The position numbers were made by a program, and so were the translations under genes. This document shows positions 11,101-19,552 of a stretch of 45,071 nucleotides of DNA, piece after piece; position 1 is the stretch's first letter; every line of letters begins with the position of its first letter. Origin of the DNA: Chloroflexota bacterium. Lineage in GTDB: Bacteria; Chloroflexota; Ktedonobacteria; Ktedonobacterales; Ktedonobacteraceae. The stretch is taken from assembly GCA_902810755.1 (NCBI GenBank), contig CADDYT010000042.1, positions 1 to 45,071 on the forward strand. The letters are read 5' to 3'. Under the pieces are notes generated by a model. It was not told the origin of the DNA. It saw nothing but the letters and a program-made list of their open reading frames with translations, and did not search any database.

Positions 11101-11695
11101 CGCTGAGCAGCGACCGCGCATTGTCGCCATGACGGCCAATGCCATGCAGGGCGATCGCGAGGAGTGCCTGGCCGTCGGCATGGACGACTACCTCACCAAG
11201 CCAATCCAGATCAATGCCTTACAGGAGGTGTTGGAGCGGGCCGGACGCTTGACACGGGAAAGCCGACGACCAACGAATCCGCTTGCGCCGGTTGAGGCTG
11301 CTCCTCCAACTACGCCTGTACAGAGCCAGGATGCGCCCGGCCCCGCCCTCGATGGGCTGGTGCTGAACAGCCTGCGGCAGTTCCAGGTCGATGGGGAGCC
11401 GGATATCGTGCAGGAGCTGGCTGCGGCCTTCCAGTTCGAGATACCGCCCCTGCTGGAGCAGATCCGCCAGGCGGTGGCGGCGGATCACGCTCAGCAGCTC
11501 AAACAGGCGGCGCACAACATCAAGGGCAGCAGCCAGAACCTGGGCGCGGCTGCTATGGCTGCCCTCAGCGCCGAACTGGAACTACTTGGCAGGCGCGGAA
11601 CGACGGAAGGAGCGGACGAACTCGTGAGCCGCCTGGAGCAGGAATACCGGCGCGTCTGCCAGGCGCTGGCCGCCGGAGGGATAGGTGCAACATGA
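8105..11695 (+). CDS. Membrane hybrid histidine kinase (7TM-PAS-PAS-HisKA-HATPase-REC-REC-HPt)
   Basis: The 1196-residue protein begins with about seven hydrophobic helices (1-235) of the N-terminal 7TM sensor type found on bacterial histidine kinases. Two PAS domains follow (about 240-350 and 378-495), then HisKA with H523, an HATPase domain, receiver domains with D831 and D979, and an HPt domain with H1137 in AAHNIKGSS. From HisKA onward it is a close paralogue of the kinase at 1974-4679, suggesting duplication with exchange of the sensor half. The receptor part probably senses an extracellular or membrane-borne ligand, which cannot be named. The stop is followed by 81 bases before the permease-like gene. 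Confidence 0.95.
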   Translation: MHWRFTFYLIPVVIAALLSTGLAFFAWKRRSMAGVMPFSILMLAVAEWSAGYALELAGADIPTKLFWLGFEYVGIGIVPAAWLALALQYTRRTKWLTPRLLLLLSIEPVITLVLAWNKNLQPLLYGRASLEITSTYTVLVLSRGPWYWINVGYAYLLLLLGTALIVAYIPMLKRQASLYRGQIAALLIAALVPWASNVLVVFGLTPFPNLDLTSSAFTITGLAMAWNLFRYRLLDITPVARNAVIESMSDAVIVLDLHHRIIDLNPAAERILGRSLSELVGQTSFQAGAAWTDQIERFYNQAEAHEELALTVNGRRQYFDLRISPLSDQRGSPVGRLVVLRDITERKQAMQALEQAREEQAASARENARLYLEASSQQQYFEALVNICPIAVVRTDDDIKIVACNPAFEQLFGYTQAEILGRNLDELVSPPEYQGEAMRYTSQAREEKIAIHAITRRWRKDHTLVDVEVLGAPVVVAGQRVGNFAFYLDITERKQAMEAIEQARAAAEAANEAKSAFLAMMSHEIRTPMNAIIGMTGLLLDTELTGEQREYAETVRSSSEALLTIINDILDFSKIEAGKLELEQQSFELRECVESALDLVAARASEKNLDLAYFLDESGNDNEQVPAAVYGDVTRLRQVLVNLLSNAVKFTPHGEVVLSVQARRADDVKLVGEKRRSGQLPALYELHFAVRDTGIGISEEDQSRLFRSFSQVDASTTRRYGGTGLGLAISKRLVELMGGTMWVESQPGRGSTFHFTMLAQAATTGVRPYQEPEQPHLDGRRVLVVDDNATNCTILLAQTRSWGMLPTACASGQEAIAQVQAGATFDVAILDMQMPEMDGVMLAEHLGKLPSTRNLPIILFTSLGRREVETRGVEFAALLHKPIKPSQLYNVLLALFTAQEQEQVARPALKPGEVRNMHFDASLGQRLPLRLLLAEDNTVNQRLALRLLERMGYRADVAANGLEVLEAVQRQHYDVILMDVQMPEMDGLEATRLIRQSQAAEQRPRIVAMTANAMQGDREECLAVGMDDYLTKPIQINALQEVLERAGRLTRESRRPTNPLAPVEAAPPTTPVQSQDAPGPALDGLVLNSLRQFQVDGEPDIVQELAAAFQFEIPPLLEQIRQAVAADHAQQLKQAAHNIKGSSQNLGAAAMAALSAELELLGRRGTTEGADELVSRLEQEYRRVCQALAAGGIGAT

Positions 11696-11776
11696 GACGA
11701 CAGGCAAACATGACCAACAGCTCTGAAGCTGGTCCAGTATCAGCGCTCCCCGGTCATTCTGAAAGGGCAGTGATGT

Positions 11777-14761
11777 ATGTCAACAGATAATGAGTTCTTC
11801 ACTCCTTCGGAAGTTCGCGGAGGCTTTTCTGCGAAGCGCGCCCGCCTGCTTCTCTTTCAGATTGAGAGCCGGACGGCCAGTCTGCTCATACAATCGCGGC
11901 GCACGGTCGAGCTTTATGTGACCGAAGAGTCCGCCGAACGGCAGGACCTTGCGTTCTTTGAAGCCCTGGCCGCCGGTCGTGAATTACCTGTGCAACCGAC
12001 GATCCGCGATATCGAACGCTATGCCCCGCAGTGGGAAGAGCTTGTGCCTTCCACTGCGACCTTGCGGGCTGCTCTTGCACACCTGCTGGGGCAAAAATAT
12101 CGCTTTACGCGGCGCGATATCCCTCACATCAGAAGTGTGCTGGGACTGGAAAGCGAAGAAGTCCAGCAGGCATTCCAGCGTCAGTATCACCGCTCGCTCG
12201 ACACCATCTATAGCAAGCGAGTGAATCCGCTTGCCTGGGTGGGCTGGCAATGGAACAAACTGAGCGCGTGGCTGGAGCATTTACCTCCTTTCTGGACGGC
12301 TTATGCCCTGACATTTACCCAGCTCGTTGGCGCATCGATACTCGCTCTCCCCATTGCCATAGCCAGCATAGGACTGCTGCCCGGGCTGGTCATTCTGGTG
12401 ATCGTTGGCCTGATCAATATGCTCACCATCGCTGCTATGGCCGAGGCGGTCGTTCGCAGCGGCTCGATTCGCTACCAGGGGAACTATCTGGGGCGGCTGG
12501 TCCAGGACTACCTGGGAAGAACGGGTTCTACGCTGCTCACGGTCATGGTCATCCTTCACTGTTCTTTAGCACTGATCGTGCTGTATATCGGGTTCTCGCT
12601 GACGCTGGCCGGGATGATTCCACTCCAACCCGAGATCTGGGTCGCTATCCTTTTCTTGCCTGGCTTCTATATTGTGCGCCGCAACGCATTGAACGCTACA
12701 GTCACAAGCGCCCTGGTGGTCGGGGCTGTGAGCATTGTCCTGATTCTGTTTCTCTCCGGGCTTGCCCTGATCCATCTTCGACCGGTATATCTGCTGCATA
12801 TCCATATACCATTTCTTCAGGGAGCGCCTTTCGAGCCTGCCCTGCTGGGTTTGATCTTCGGTGTGGTATTTAGTGCCTACTTTGGTCACTTCTCGGCGAG
12901 CAGTTGTGCCAGGGCAGTCCTCCAGCGCGACCCTGGTGGACGTTCCCTCATCTGGGGCTGCATGGCCGCGCTGGCGAGTGTCATGTTCCTGTACATGCTC
13001 TGGGCCATAGCGGTTAATGGAGCCATCGCCCCACAAACCCTGGCAGGCTTTTCAGGTACGGCTCTCGTGCCACTCGCCAACCTGGTTGGCCCCGTCGCGA
13101 GTGTTTGTGGCGCGCTGCTGGCCATCCTCACAATGGGCATGGCTTCTATCCATATGAGCATGACCCTCATCTCCATGGTGCGGGAATGGCTTCCGACCTC
13201 TAGCCGCCATACGCTGCTACTTGGACGACGGCGAGGAAGCCTGATCTTTACTCCTCGCCGAACGATGCAGGTTCACCTGGCTTTGACCTATCTCGGCTTG
13301 AAAGGGTCACAGGCGCAGTTCAGCCTGGAACTGCGACAGAAGGAGGAAATACGTCACTTTGAGATTGGCGTAGATACGAACTGGGAAGCATCAGCGTTCC
13401 TGGCTGAACTCGCGCCGACCCTTCCCTCCAGGAGCATCCATCTGGCGTTGAGCGTTGTGAAGGCCAGCGCCGAGACCGTTCGCGTGCAGTGTACGACTAC
13501 CATGCGGCTAGCCTACGAGGAAAAATGGGATACTCTGGGATTCGACTTCCTGCTCATGGATGATGCTGTTGATGATGCTCAAACGGAGGTAATCAGGTGG
13601 CTGGCCGGCCGAGAGCATGCCAGTCTGGAGGAAATTACAGATTTTCTGCAAAGCGCGTGGAATGCTCAGGCCCTGGTGAATACGCTGGTGGAGCAGGGAT
13701 CCATAGTAGAGACCAGAGAGAAAGGCCAGTTGTTGTACCGGGCGCATTTTGCGGCCAGGCGCAGGCGGCAGATTCCTTCGACTCTTGAACAGGTTCTGGA
13801 TAATGCTGAGAAAGCAGCGGCCAGGGAACGAAGCGCGGCCCAACGCATGCAACACTGGATGTGGCTGAGGCGGATGAAGGAACTGGCGCAAGGGGAAGAA
13901 GTTCGTTCGTGGCTGGCGATGAGTCCACTCCTCCTCCTTTTTCTGTTCGTTGAATGGCTTCTTGTGAACAGGCTGGATTCATTTTCCCAGTTGCTGAGTT
14001 TTAGAGGAGTGGTCACGGTAGCGGTGATAGGTACCGTATTTCCCGTTCTCTTGCTGCTGGCCGGTCGTCGTAAAGGAGAGAACATACCGGGACTGGTATT
14101 GCCCTTTCTGGCCCATCCACTGCTTGCAGGCAGCATCTTTTTGATAGCGACAGGCAGCCTTTTTCTGCATGGCCTGTTGATCTGGCAGGACCCATTCCAG
14201 AAAGCGATAGCGCTCCTTGTTGGGATCATTGTCTTGATAATAACCTGGTTGATAGTGCGGCAAGGCGCTTTCACCCCGCGCCTGGTGATCGAGGTCCGGC
14301 AAGACACAGCCGGGGATGGCATGTTTGCCGTGACAGACAGCGGTCGAGCAGCACAGGCCAGCGCGAAGTTGGCCTATGCCGGTGAGGAGCGTCTGTACCG
14401 GGAGAACTCCGGCTCTATTCAGGAATTCCCCGCCCTCTACTCTGCGACATTCCATGTATCCAGCATATCTGCCCGGGAGCTCAAGGTCTGGCTGCATCGC
14501 GTAACCCCGCAGGGGTATTCGGAACGGCTACCCGCGCTCGTGACGGTATCCTGGGGGAAGGATATCCGGGAGTTTCATATGGATGGCACTGGTCAATCGA
14601 TTGTGCTTCCCCTGCAAAAGGGTGTAAGGCAAGAGCAACAGGGAAACCCGATCGAGACGAATCAACTTGTAGTCGCAGTGCAACTTGTAGCTCAACCTAC
14701 ACAGGAAACAGGTTCCAACTTACAGAGCTACAGGACTTCTTCTAACAACTCGCTGAACTGA
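11777..14761 (+). CDS. Large permease-like fusion protein with winged-helix-like middle and second membrane domain
   Basis: This 994-residue protein has about 150 hydrophilic N-terminal residues and then 10-11 membrane helices (about 170-470) resembling the amino-acid permease fold (FTQLVGASILALP at the start). A soluble part (about 480-700) includes a segment that reads like a winged helix (VIRWLAGREHASLEEITDF onward). Four more helices (about 715-830) and a C-terminal beta-rich domain with no clear relatives follow. Ordinary amino-acid permeases are 400-550 residues, so roughly half of this protein is extra. It ends the signalling operon and could be a transporter-sensor that reports substrate flux. 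The family assignment is tentative; substrate and function are unknown. Confidence 0.75.
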   Translation: MSTDNEFFTPSEVRGGFSAKRARLLLFQIESRTASLLIQSRRTVELYVTEESAERQDLAFFEALAAGRELPVQPTIRDIERYAPQWEELVPSTATLRAALAHLLGQKYRFTRRDIPHIRSVLGLESEEVQQAFQRQYHRSLDTIYSKRVNPLAWVGWQWNKLSAWLEHLPPFWTAYALTFTQLVGASILALPIAIASIGLLPGLVILVIVGLINMLTIAAMAEAVVRSGSIRYQGNYLGRLVQDYLGRTGSTLLTVMVILHCSLALIVLYIGFSLTLAGMIPLQPEIWVAILFLPGFYIVRRNALNATVTSALVVGAVSIVLILFLSGLALIHLRPVYLLHIHIPFLQGAPFEPALLGLIFGVVFSAYFGHFSASSCARAVLQRDPGGRSLIWGCMAALASVMFLYMLWAIAVNGAIAPQTLAGFSGTALVPLANLVGPVASVCGALLAILTMGMASIHMSMTLISMVREWLPTSSRHTLLLGRRRGSLIFTPRRTMQVHLALTYLGLKGSQAQFSLELRQKEEIRHFEIGVDTNWEASAFLAELAPTLPSRSIHLALSVVKASAETVRVQCTTTMRLAYEEKWDTLGFDFLLMDDAVDDAQTEVIRWLAGREHASLEEITDFLQSAWNAQALVNTLVEQGSIVETREKGQLLYRAHFAARRRRQIPSTLEQVLDNAEKAAARERSAAQRMQHWMWLRRMKELAQGEEVRSWLAMSPLLLLFLFVEWLLVNRLDSFSQLLSFRGVVTVAVIGTVFPVLLLLAGRRKGENIPGLVLPFLAHPLLAGSIFLIATGSLFLHGLLIWQDPFQKAIALLVGIIVLIITWLIVRQGAFTPRLVIEVRQDTAGDGMFAVTDSGRAAQASAKLAYAGEERLYRENSGSIQEFPALYSATFHVSSISARELKVWLHRVTPQGYSERLPALVTVSWGKDIREFHMDGTGQSIVLPLQKGVRQEQQGNPIETNQLVVAVQLVAQPTQETGSNLQSYRTSSNNSLN

Positions 14762-14827
14762 AAATCCATCCTCTAAAAAGTAGCAAAGCAGGCGTCTACA
14801 TATCTGGTAAGAATAGCAGAGATACTG

Positions 14828-14833
14828 TATAAT
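14828..14833 (+). promoter_or_regulatory. Probable -10 element (TATAAT) for the phosphoesterase
   Basis: A consensus TATAAT lies 52 bases before the ATG of the downstream gene, with a weak -35 match (TGGTAA, 14,805-14,810) at 17-bp spacing. It suggests that the phosphoesterase is transcribed separately from the long upstream operon. Confidence 0.5.
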
Positions 14834-14884
14834 GGCAGAGATTACAGCAAACGCAGAAACTGTGACCGGAAAGGAAAAGCTATC

Positions 14885-16270
14885 ATGCCGGATGGCAACC
14901 AGGATCAGACAATTTTTCCCGCCGATGACCAGAGCGGCAGCGCAAGTAGCGATCAGAATCAGGATCAACCCTTGAATGCTGGTAACGATCAGGGCGGCGA
15001 TGGTGGACAGAGCCAGTCAGCCAGCTCCGGGGAAGGTCAGCCTGCCAGCAATAGTGATAATCAAAATGTAGCATCACAGGTACCCTCTTCGCCCCCGCAA
15101 CCGCGTAGATTTGGCAATCCACTGGCGACCATAGGACATTTTGTGGCCAATATGCTGCACGGGGGGCACCCGAACCTCGCCTTTCAGCCCCTGCCAAAGC
15201 CGACGGGGCCAGCGCCATACCACCTCTCGCTCGATGATGTGTTGAACGCCGATCAGCACGCCGAGCAACTCGCGACCATTCGTGCGAGCGAGCGCATGGT
15301 ATTTCACACTGTAGGCGATACCGGAGCCATTCAACAACCTCTGATACTACAGGGAGTTGTGGAGGCTATGATAGCGGACTGCGAGGCGAGCGATGCCACA
15401 GCGCGCCCGGCTTTCTTCTACCATCTGGGCGATGTCGTCTACTACACCGGTCAGGGAGTTGATTATTACAACCAGTTCTACGACCCGTATGACCACTATC
15501 CCTTGCCCATCTTCGCCATTCCAGGCAACCATGATGGGGATGTGGATGCGGGCGGTGATGCCGTACCCTCCCTGAATGCGTTTGTGACCAATTTCTGCTC
15601 GCCAACCTATGAGATCACGAAGGATGCCGGGGATACCCACCGCGACGCCATGACGCAGCCCAATGTGTACTGGACGCTGGAAACGCCGCTGGCGACCATC
15701 GTTGGCCTGTATACCAACGTTCCCGAAGGCGGCAAGCTTGATGCCGATCAGATTGCGTGGTTCCAATCGGAACTGGCAGGCGCGCCAACCGATAAGGCGC
15801 TGCTTGTGGCAATGCACCATCCGATCTTCTCCGTCGATCAGTTTCACGCGGGCAGCCAGTACATGAAGCAGGTACTTGAGCAGGCCATTGAGAAGACGGG
15901 GCGCGTGCCGGATGCCATTTTCAGCGGCCACGTCCATAACTACCAGCGATTCACGTGCAACCTCAACGGACGCGAAGTTCCCTTTATCGTCGCGGGCGCG
16001 GGCGGCTACTTTAGCCTTCATCGCATGCAGAAAGACTCGGATGGCAGTATCCTGCAGGTTCCCCACGAGTTTCCCGAACCGGGGGCAACGCTGGAAAATT
16101 ATTGCGCCGATCATCATGGCTTCGTGCGCGTGGAGGTAACGCCTCAGACGCTCAAGGGCATGTACTACGCCGTCCCGGCCCCACACGAAAGCGGCCCTGC
16201 TCAACTTGTCGACTCGTTCACACTCGACCTCAAGGCGCATCAACTGGTTCCGGCGGCACCAGGCGCATAA
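14885..16270 (+). CDS. Metallophosphoesterase with purple-acid-phosphatase-type metal motifs
   Basis: The five metal-ligand motifs of the purple acid phosphatase group appear in order: GDTG (144-147), GDVVY (182-186), GNHD (214-217), MHH (310-312) and GHVH (348-351). It should be a dinuclear metal phosphomonoesterase or diesterase; the substrate is unknown. The first 65 or so residues are a low-complexity Q/S/D/N/G-rich tail without a signal peptide, so a cytoplasmic location is most likely. The ATG at 14,885 is preceded by AAAGGAAAAG. The gene is convergent with purA. Confidence 0.87.
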   Translation: MPDGNQDQTIFPADDQSGSASSDQNQDQPLNAGNDQGGDGGQSQSASSGEGQPASNSDNQNVASQVPSSPPQPRRFGNPLATIGHFVANMLHGGHPNLAFQPLPKPTGPAPYHLSLDDVLNADQHAEQLATIRASERMVFHTVGDTGAIQQPLILQGVVEAMIADCEASDATARPAFFYHLGDVVYYTGQGVDYYNQFYDPYDHYPLPIFAIPGNHDGDVDAGGDAVPSLNAFVTNFCSPTYEITKDAGDTHRDAMTQPNVYWTLETPLATIVGLYTNVPEGGKLDADQIAWFQSELAGAPTDKALLVAMHHPIFSVDQFHAGSQYMKQVLEQAIEKTGRVPDAIFSGHVHNYQRFTCNLNGREVPFIVAGAGGYFSLHRMQKDSDGSILQVPHEFPEPGATLENYCADHHGFVRVEVTPQTLKGMYYAVPAPHESGPAQLVDSFTLDLKAHQLVPAAPGA

Positions 16271-16463
16271 TCTCTACCACCATCTGCTCCGGCGTTTTAT
16301 CGTCGGCGGCGATCTGGATGGTAAAGGCAGGCGACTGGAAAGCGACGACGCAGCGTTCGATGCGCTCGCTGATCCAGCCGTATGCCTGTCGTGAATGCGG
16401 GCGGCTCGCAGAGGAATCAGCAGGAACCGGGTACTTTTCCGCCCTCCTGTTTGGGATGGAAAC
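16230..16463 (-). other. Protein-like open stretch directly after the purA stop, possible gene remnant
   Basis: Directly after the purA TAG, in the same reading frame, an open stretch of about 77 codons runs leftward to a TGA at 16,230-16,232. It has no ATG. Its last 50 or so codons read like real protein (for example RQAYGWISERIERCVVAFQ and TIQIAADDKTPEQMVVEIM), reminiscent of the tail of a P-loop kinase. It overlaps the end of the convergent phosphoesterase gene by 41 bases. It may be a decayed gene, a C-terminal remnant, or chance. Confidence 0.22.
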
Positions 16464-17792
16464 CTAACGCATGGCATTCCTGGGATAGCGTGCGTCGTAC
16501 TCCGGTGGAGCCAGCACATCCTGTATCTGAATGGTCTTGCCACGCTGCGGGCTGACGGAGATCATGGCAATCGGTGTTTCGAGCAACTCTTCCAGACGCT
16601 TGAGATAGTTTTTTGCCTCTACCGGGAGTTGTTCGTAGGTGCAAATGCCGGTTGTGCTGCATTGCCAGCCCGGCATCTCCTCATAGACCGGCTCGCAGGC
16701 GGCCAGATCGTTCAGGTTGGCGGGCAGGCTATGAATGGTTTTGCCGTGTAGCTGGTAGGCGGTGCAAATTTTGATGGTAGGAAAACTATCGAGTACATCG
16801 AGCTTGGTGATGACGGCGGCGTCCAGGCCATTGAGGTGGGCGACAAAACGTCCTGCCACTGCGTCGAACCAGCCGCAGCGCCGCTCCCTGCCTGTGTTGG
16901 TACCAAATTCATGCCCCACCTGGCGCATCTCCTGGCCCGCGCTGTCGAACAGTTCCGTTGGCATGGGGCCGCTGCCGACGCGAGTAATATAGGCTTTGTA
17001 GACGCCGATGACGCGATCAATTGAGCGCAGCGGTAGCCCGGCTCCGCTGGCGGCATTGCCGGCCAGCGTGGAGGAGGATGTCACATACGGGTAGGTGCCG
17101 AAATCGATGTCGAGCAGCGCCCCCTGCGCGCCCTCAAGCAGGATCGTTTTGTGTTCAAACAGGGCTTCTTGCAGCATGCCGGAGGTATCGGCGATGTACG
17201 GGCGCAGCTTCTGCCCGTAGCTGAAGTATTCCCCATGGATTTCTTCGAGCGAGAGCGGGGGATGGCCGTAGATTTGCGTTATCATGCGGTTTTTCTGCTG
17301 GAGAATCGTGGAGAGCTTGGCACGGAAGGTATCGACATCGAGGAGATCGGCCATGCGAATGCCGGTGCGGGCGTGTTTATCAACGTAGGCCGGGGTGATG
17401 CCGCGCTGCGTGCTGCCGATCTTGTCGGCTCCCCTGGCCTCTTCTTCCAGCCGGTCGAGTAAGAAATGGTAGGGCATGACCACGTGCGCTCGTTCGCTGA
17501 TGCGCAGGCGCGAGATGTCCACCCCCTGCTTTTGTAGTTCCGCCATTTCCGCCAGCAGGCCCTTCGGGTCAACCACTACCCCGTTGCCGATGACGCACGT
17601 AGTGTTTGGATAGAGAATGCCCGATGGGACAAGACGAAAGGCAAATTCACCCTTCTCATGCACCACCCGATGTCCCGCGTTGCTGCCACCCTGATAACGC
17701 ACGACGTAATCCGCGCTCATCGCCAGTTCGTCTACAATTTTCCCCTTACCTTCGTCGCCCCATTGTGCGCCGATAACTGCTACTACCACCAT
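16464..17792 (-). CDS. purA: Adenylosuccinate synthase
   Basis: PurA joins IMP and aspartate using GTP to give adenylosuccinate, the first committed step from IMP to AMP. The 442-residue length is normal. The N-terminus has the GTP-binding GAQWGDEGKGK, followed by GGSNAGH, and the C-terminal half has GRERRCGWFD. The ATG at 17,792 is preceded by AAAGGGAA. It is monocistronic, with its own promoter at 17,839-17,868. It is a housekeeping gene and supports a chromosomal location for this part of the window. Confidence 0.98.
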   Translation of the reverse strand: MVVVAVIGAQWGDEGKGKIVDELAMSADYVVRYQGGSNAGHRVVHEKGEFAFRLVPSGILYPNTTCVIGNGVVVDPKGLLAEMAELQKQGVDISRLRISERAHVVMPYHFLLDRLEEEARGADKIGSTQRGITPAYVDKHARTGIRMADLLDVDTFRAKLSTILQQKNRMITQIYGHPPLSLEEIHGEYFSYGQKLRPYIADTSGMLQEALFEHKTILLEGAQGALLDIDFGTYPYVTSSSTLAGNAASGAGLPLRSIDRVIGVYKAYITRVGSGPMPTELFDSAGQEMRQVGHEFGTNTGRERRCGWFDAVAGRFVAHLNGLDAAVITKLDVLDSFPTIKICTAYQLHGKTIHSLPANLNDLAACEPVYEEMPGWQCSTTGICTYEQLPVEAKNYLKRLEELLETPIAMISVSPQRGKTIQIQDVLAPPEYDARYPRNAMR

Positions 17793-17838
17793 AGAAATGT
17801 TCCCTTTCCCTGTTCAGGCTGCTTTCGCTCTATTTCTA

Positions 17839-17868
17839 ACCATACACGACAGATTTCCTGTCTGTCAA
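17839..17868 (-). promoter_or_regulatory. purA promoter with inverted repeat in the spacer
   Basis: On the minus strand TTGACA (17,863-17,868) and TATGGT (17,839-17,844) are 18 bp apart, about 45 bases before the purA ATG. A 6-bp inverted repeat, GACAGA and TCTGTC separated by 7 bases, begins inside the -35 box and lies mostly in the spacer, so it could be a repressor operator. Confidence 0.65.
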
Positions 17869-17889
17869 TGGCTATTTCACTTCTTATTG

Positions 17890-17908
17890 TACACTGTGGC
17901 GCAGTGTA
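17890..17908. repeat. Short hairpin followed by a T-run on the + strand
   Basis: TACACTG (17,890-17,896) pairs with CAGTGTA (17,902-17,908) around a 5-nt loop. Seven Ts follow at 17,918-17,924 on the + strand. The shape is terminator-like for a + transcript, but no + strand gene lies immediately upstream, so the role is unclear. Confidence 0.4.
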
Positions 17909-17926
17909 ATTGTACAGTTTTTTTCA

Positions 17927-17976
17927 CGCGCAACAATGCGTGTCACAGTATGTACTGTAACACGCATTGTTGCGCG
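17927..17976. repeat. Near-perfect 24-bp palindrome
   Basis: Positions 17,927-17,950 (starting CGCGCAACAATGCGTGT) are the reverse complement of 17,953-17,976 with one mismatch and a 2-nt centre. It lies between the purA promoter and the stop of the convergently placed membrane protein gene's unit. On the minus strand it is followed by an A-run rather than a T-run, so it is not a standard terminator. It could be a cruciform-forming site, a mobile palindromic repeat, or an operator. Confidence 0.75.
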
Positions 17977-18033
17977 CTGTCGCCTTTGCTAAACTCCCCA
18001 TTGCTGGTAGTTGAGCTTTCGTTGTCCTGATCC

Positions 18034-19539
18034 TCACGGCTGTGTGAGATAGTTGATCAGCAACTGATCGGTGATTTGTTCGATGGGGGCGCGGTCGTCG
18101 GTGAAGACGAGGCCGCCATCGGAATGGGCCTGTGTGACCACAGGCAGGACTTCGCTTGCCACCTGCCCCATGATGCTGGAAGGCGCAAACTGTTCCATGT
18201 TCTGACGAAACGTGTTGACAGAGGTACGTTGCACCGTTGCCATGACCTCTGTATTGATCGTCCCCGGTACGTCAAATGTGTAGACGCTGCCGAAGACCGT
18301 ACTCATCGTGTTCACAAATGCCTGCACCAGCCGGTAATCGTGCGCGGTATGCCCCGTGTTGAGGACGACCACGCCGGTGGGTGAGAGGTGCGAGCGGATA
18401 GCCGAGAAAAATTCACGGGTTGTGAGTTGAAATGGAATATATGGCTGCTGATAGGCATCGACGGCGATAACGTCGTATTGCTCATGTGTGGTATCGATAA
18501 AGGTGCGTCCATCCTGGACATAGATATGCAGGTTAGGTTCGTTCATATTGAAATATTTTTGCCCCACGCTGATGATGGAGGGGTCGATCTCCACGCCATC
18601 GATGGGAACCGGGCCGTAGACTGCCGTGAACTGGTGGGCGATGGTGCCTGCCGCCAGACCGATGATGCCGACGCGGTGCAACTGCTGTGGCTTGAAGCCG
18701 GGGTTGAAGTATGGCGCGGAAAGGAAATAATCCCAGTACCAGCCGGTCAACACCCGGTGAGGGTCGGGATAATAGACGGAGTGGATGGCATCGCCCTCGT
18801 TGAGCATCAATTCGCGTGTGCCGTCGGGGAGTTGCACGACCTGAATGTAGTTGTAGAGCGATTCCTGTTCGTAGATCAGGCCGGGAATGTCTTTTAGCGG
18901 CCCCAGCGGCAGCGCGACCGCGATCAGGACGAGCAGGAAGGCCGGTCGCCAGCGCCAGCGCAGGCCCCAGAGCGAGGCGGCAAAGAGCAACACGCCGAAG
19001 ATCAGCAGCGTGCGCCGCACCCCGAAGGTGGGGATGAGCCAGAGGACGGGCAAGAACGCGCCCAGAATGCTGCCCAGCGTCGAGATGGCGTAAAGGGAGC
19101 CGCTGACACGCCCGCTCTGCTTCACCTCCTTCGTCACCAGTCGGATGGCGAAAGGTGAGACCAGGCCGAGCAGCGTGATAGGAACGGCAAACAGCAGGAT
19201 TGTGCCGAACAGCGAACTGACGAAGACGCTGACCGAGACCTGCTCGATAGCGGTGATCGACCAGGTGAGAACGCTCTGGCTGATAAACGGCAGCAGCGAG
19301 ATAGAAAGCGCCGCGACGGCAGTAATGATGCAGAGGAGTTGTGGTGATGGATGACGGTCGGCAATGTATCCTCCCAGGAAATAGCCGACCGTGAGATAGA
19401 TCAAAATTAAGCCAATAAGACCGGCCCAGATGAAAAGCGAGGTGCCAAAAAAGGCCCCCAGCAGCCGGGAAGCACACATCTCAAGCGCGAGGCTGGTCAT
19501 CCCACTGATGAAGACCAGTATGACAAGGGAATTTTTCAC
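18034..19539 (-). CDS. Membrane-embedded spermidine-synthase-like protein
   Basis: An N-terminal block of seven to eight membrane helices (about residues 5-220) is fused to a spermidine-synthase/SAM-dependent methyltransferase-type domain. The SAM-fold glycine loop is VGIIGLAAGTIAHQ and the acidic strand end is IDGVEIDP. Such fusions are common, but their products are mostly undefined and true aminopropyltransferase activity is unproven. I prefer GTG at 19,539, because GGGAGG sits just upstream and the frame's first ATG at 19,581 would overlap the preceding gene. It lies 13 bases after that gene and probably forms an operon with it. Confidence 0.85.
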   Translation of the reverse strand: MKNSLVILVFISGMTSLALEMCASRLLGAFFGTSLFIWAGLIGLILIYLTVGYFLGGYIADRHPSPQLLCIITAVAALSISLLPFISQSVLTWSITAIEQVSVSVFVSSLFGTILLFAVPITLLGLVSPFAIRLVTKEVKQSGRVSGSLYAISTLGSILGAFLPVLWLIPTFGVRRTLLIFGVLLFAASLWGLRWRWRPAFLLVLIAVALPLGPLKDIPGLIYEQESLYNYIQVVQLPDGTRELMLNEGDAIHSVYYPDPHRVLTGWYWDYFLSAPYFNPGFKPQQLHRVGIIGLAAGTIAHQFTAVYGPVPIDGVEIDPSIISVGQKYFNMNEPNLHIYVQDGRTFIDTTHEQYDVIAVDAYQQPYIPFQLTTREFFSAIRSHLSPTGVVVLNTGHTAHDYRLVQAFVNTMSTVFGSVYTFDVPGTINTEVMATVQRTSVNTFRQNMEQFAPSSIMGQVASEVLPVVTQAHSDGGLVFTDDRAPIEQITDQLLINYLTQP

Positions 19540-19552
19540 CGCGCCTCCCTGG

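Noticed and set aside
15347..16243. A 298-codon open frame antisense to the phosphoesterase
   Set aside because: The + strand protein has all five metal motifs; the antisense product matches nothing.
18533..19477. A 314-codon frame overlapping the membrane spermidine-synthase-like gene on the same strand
   Set aside because: It is a shifted-frame shadow with Arg/His-rich composition and no domain.
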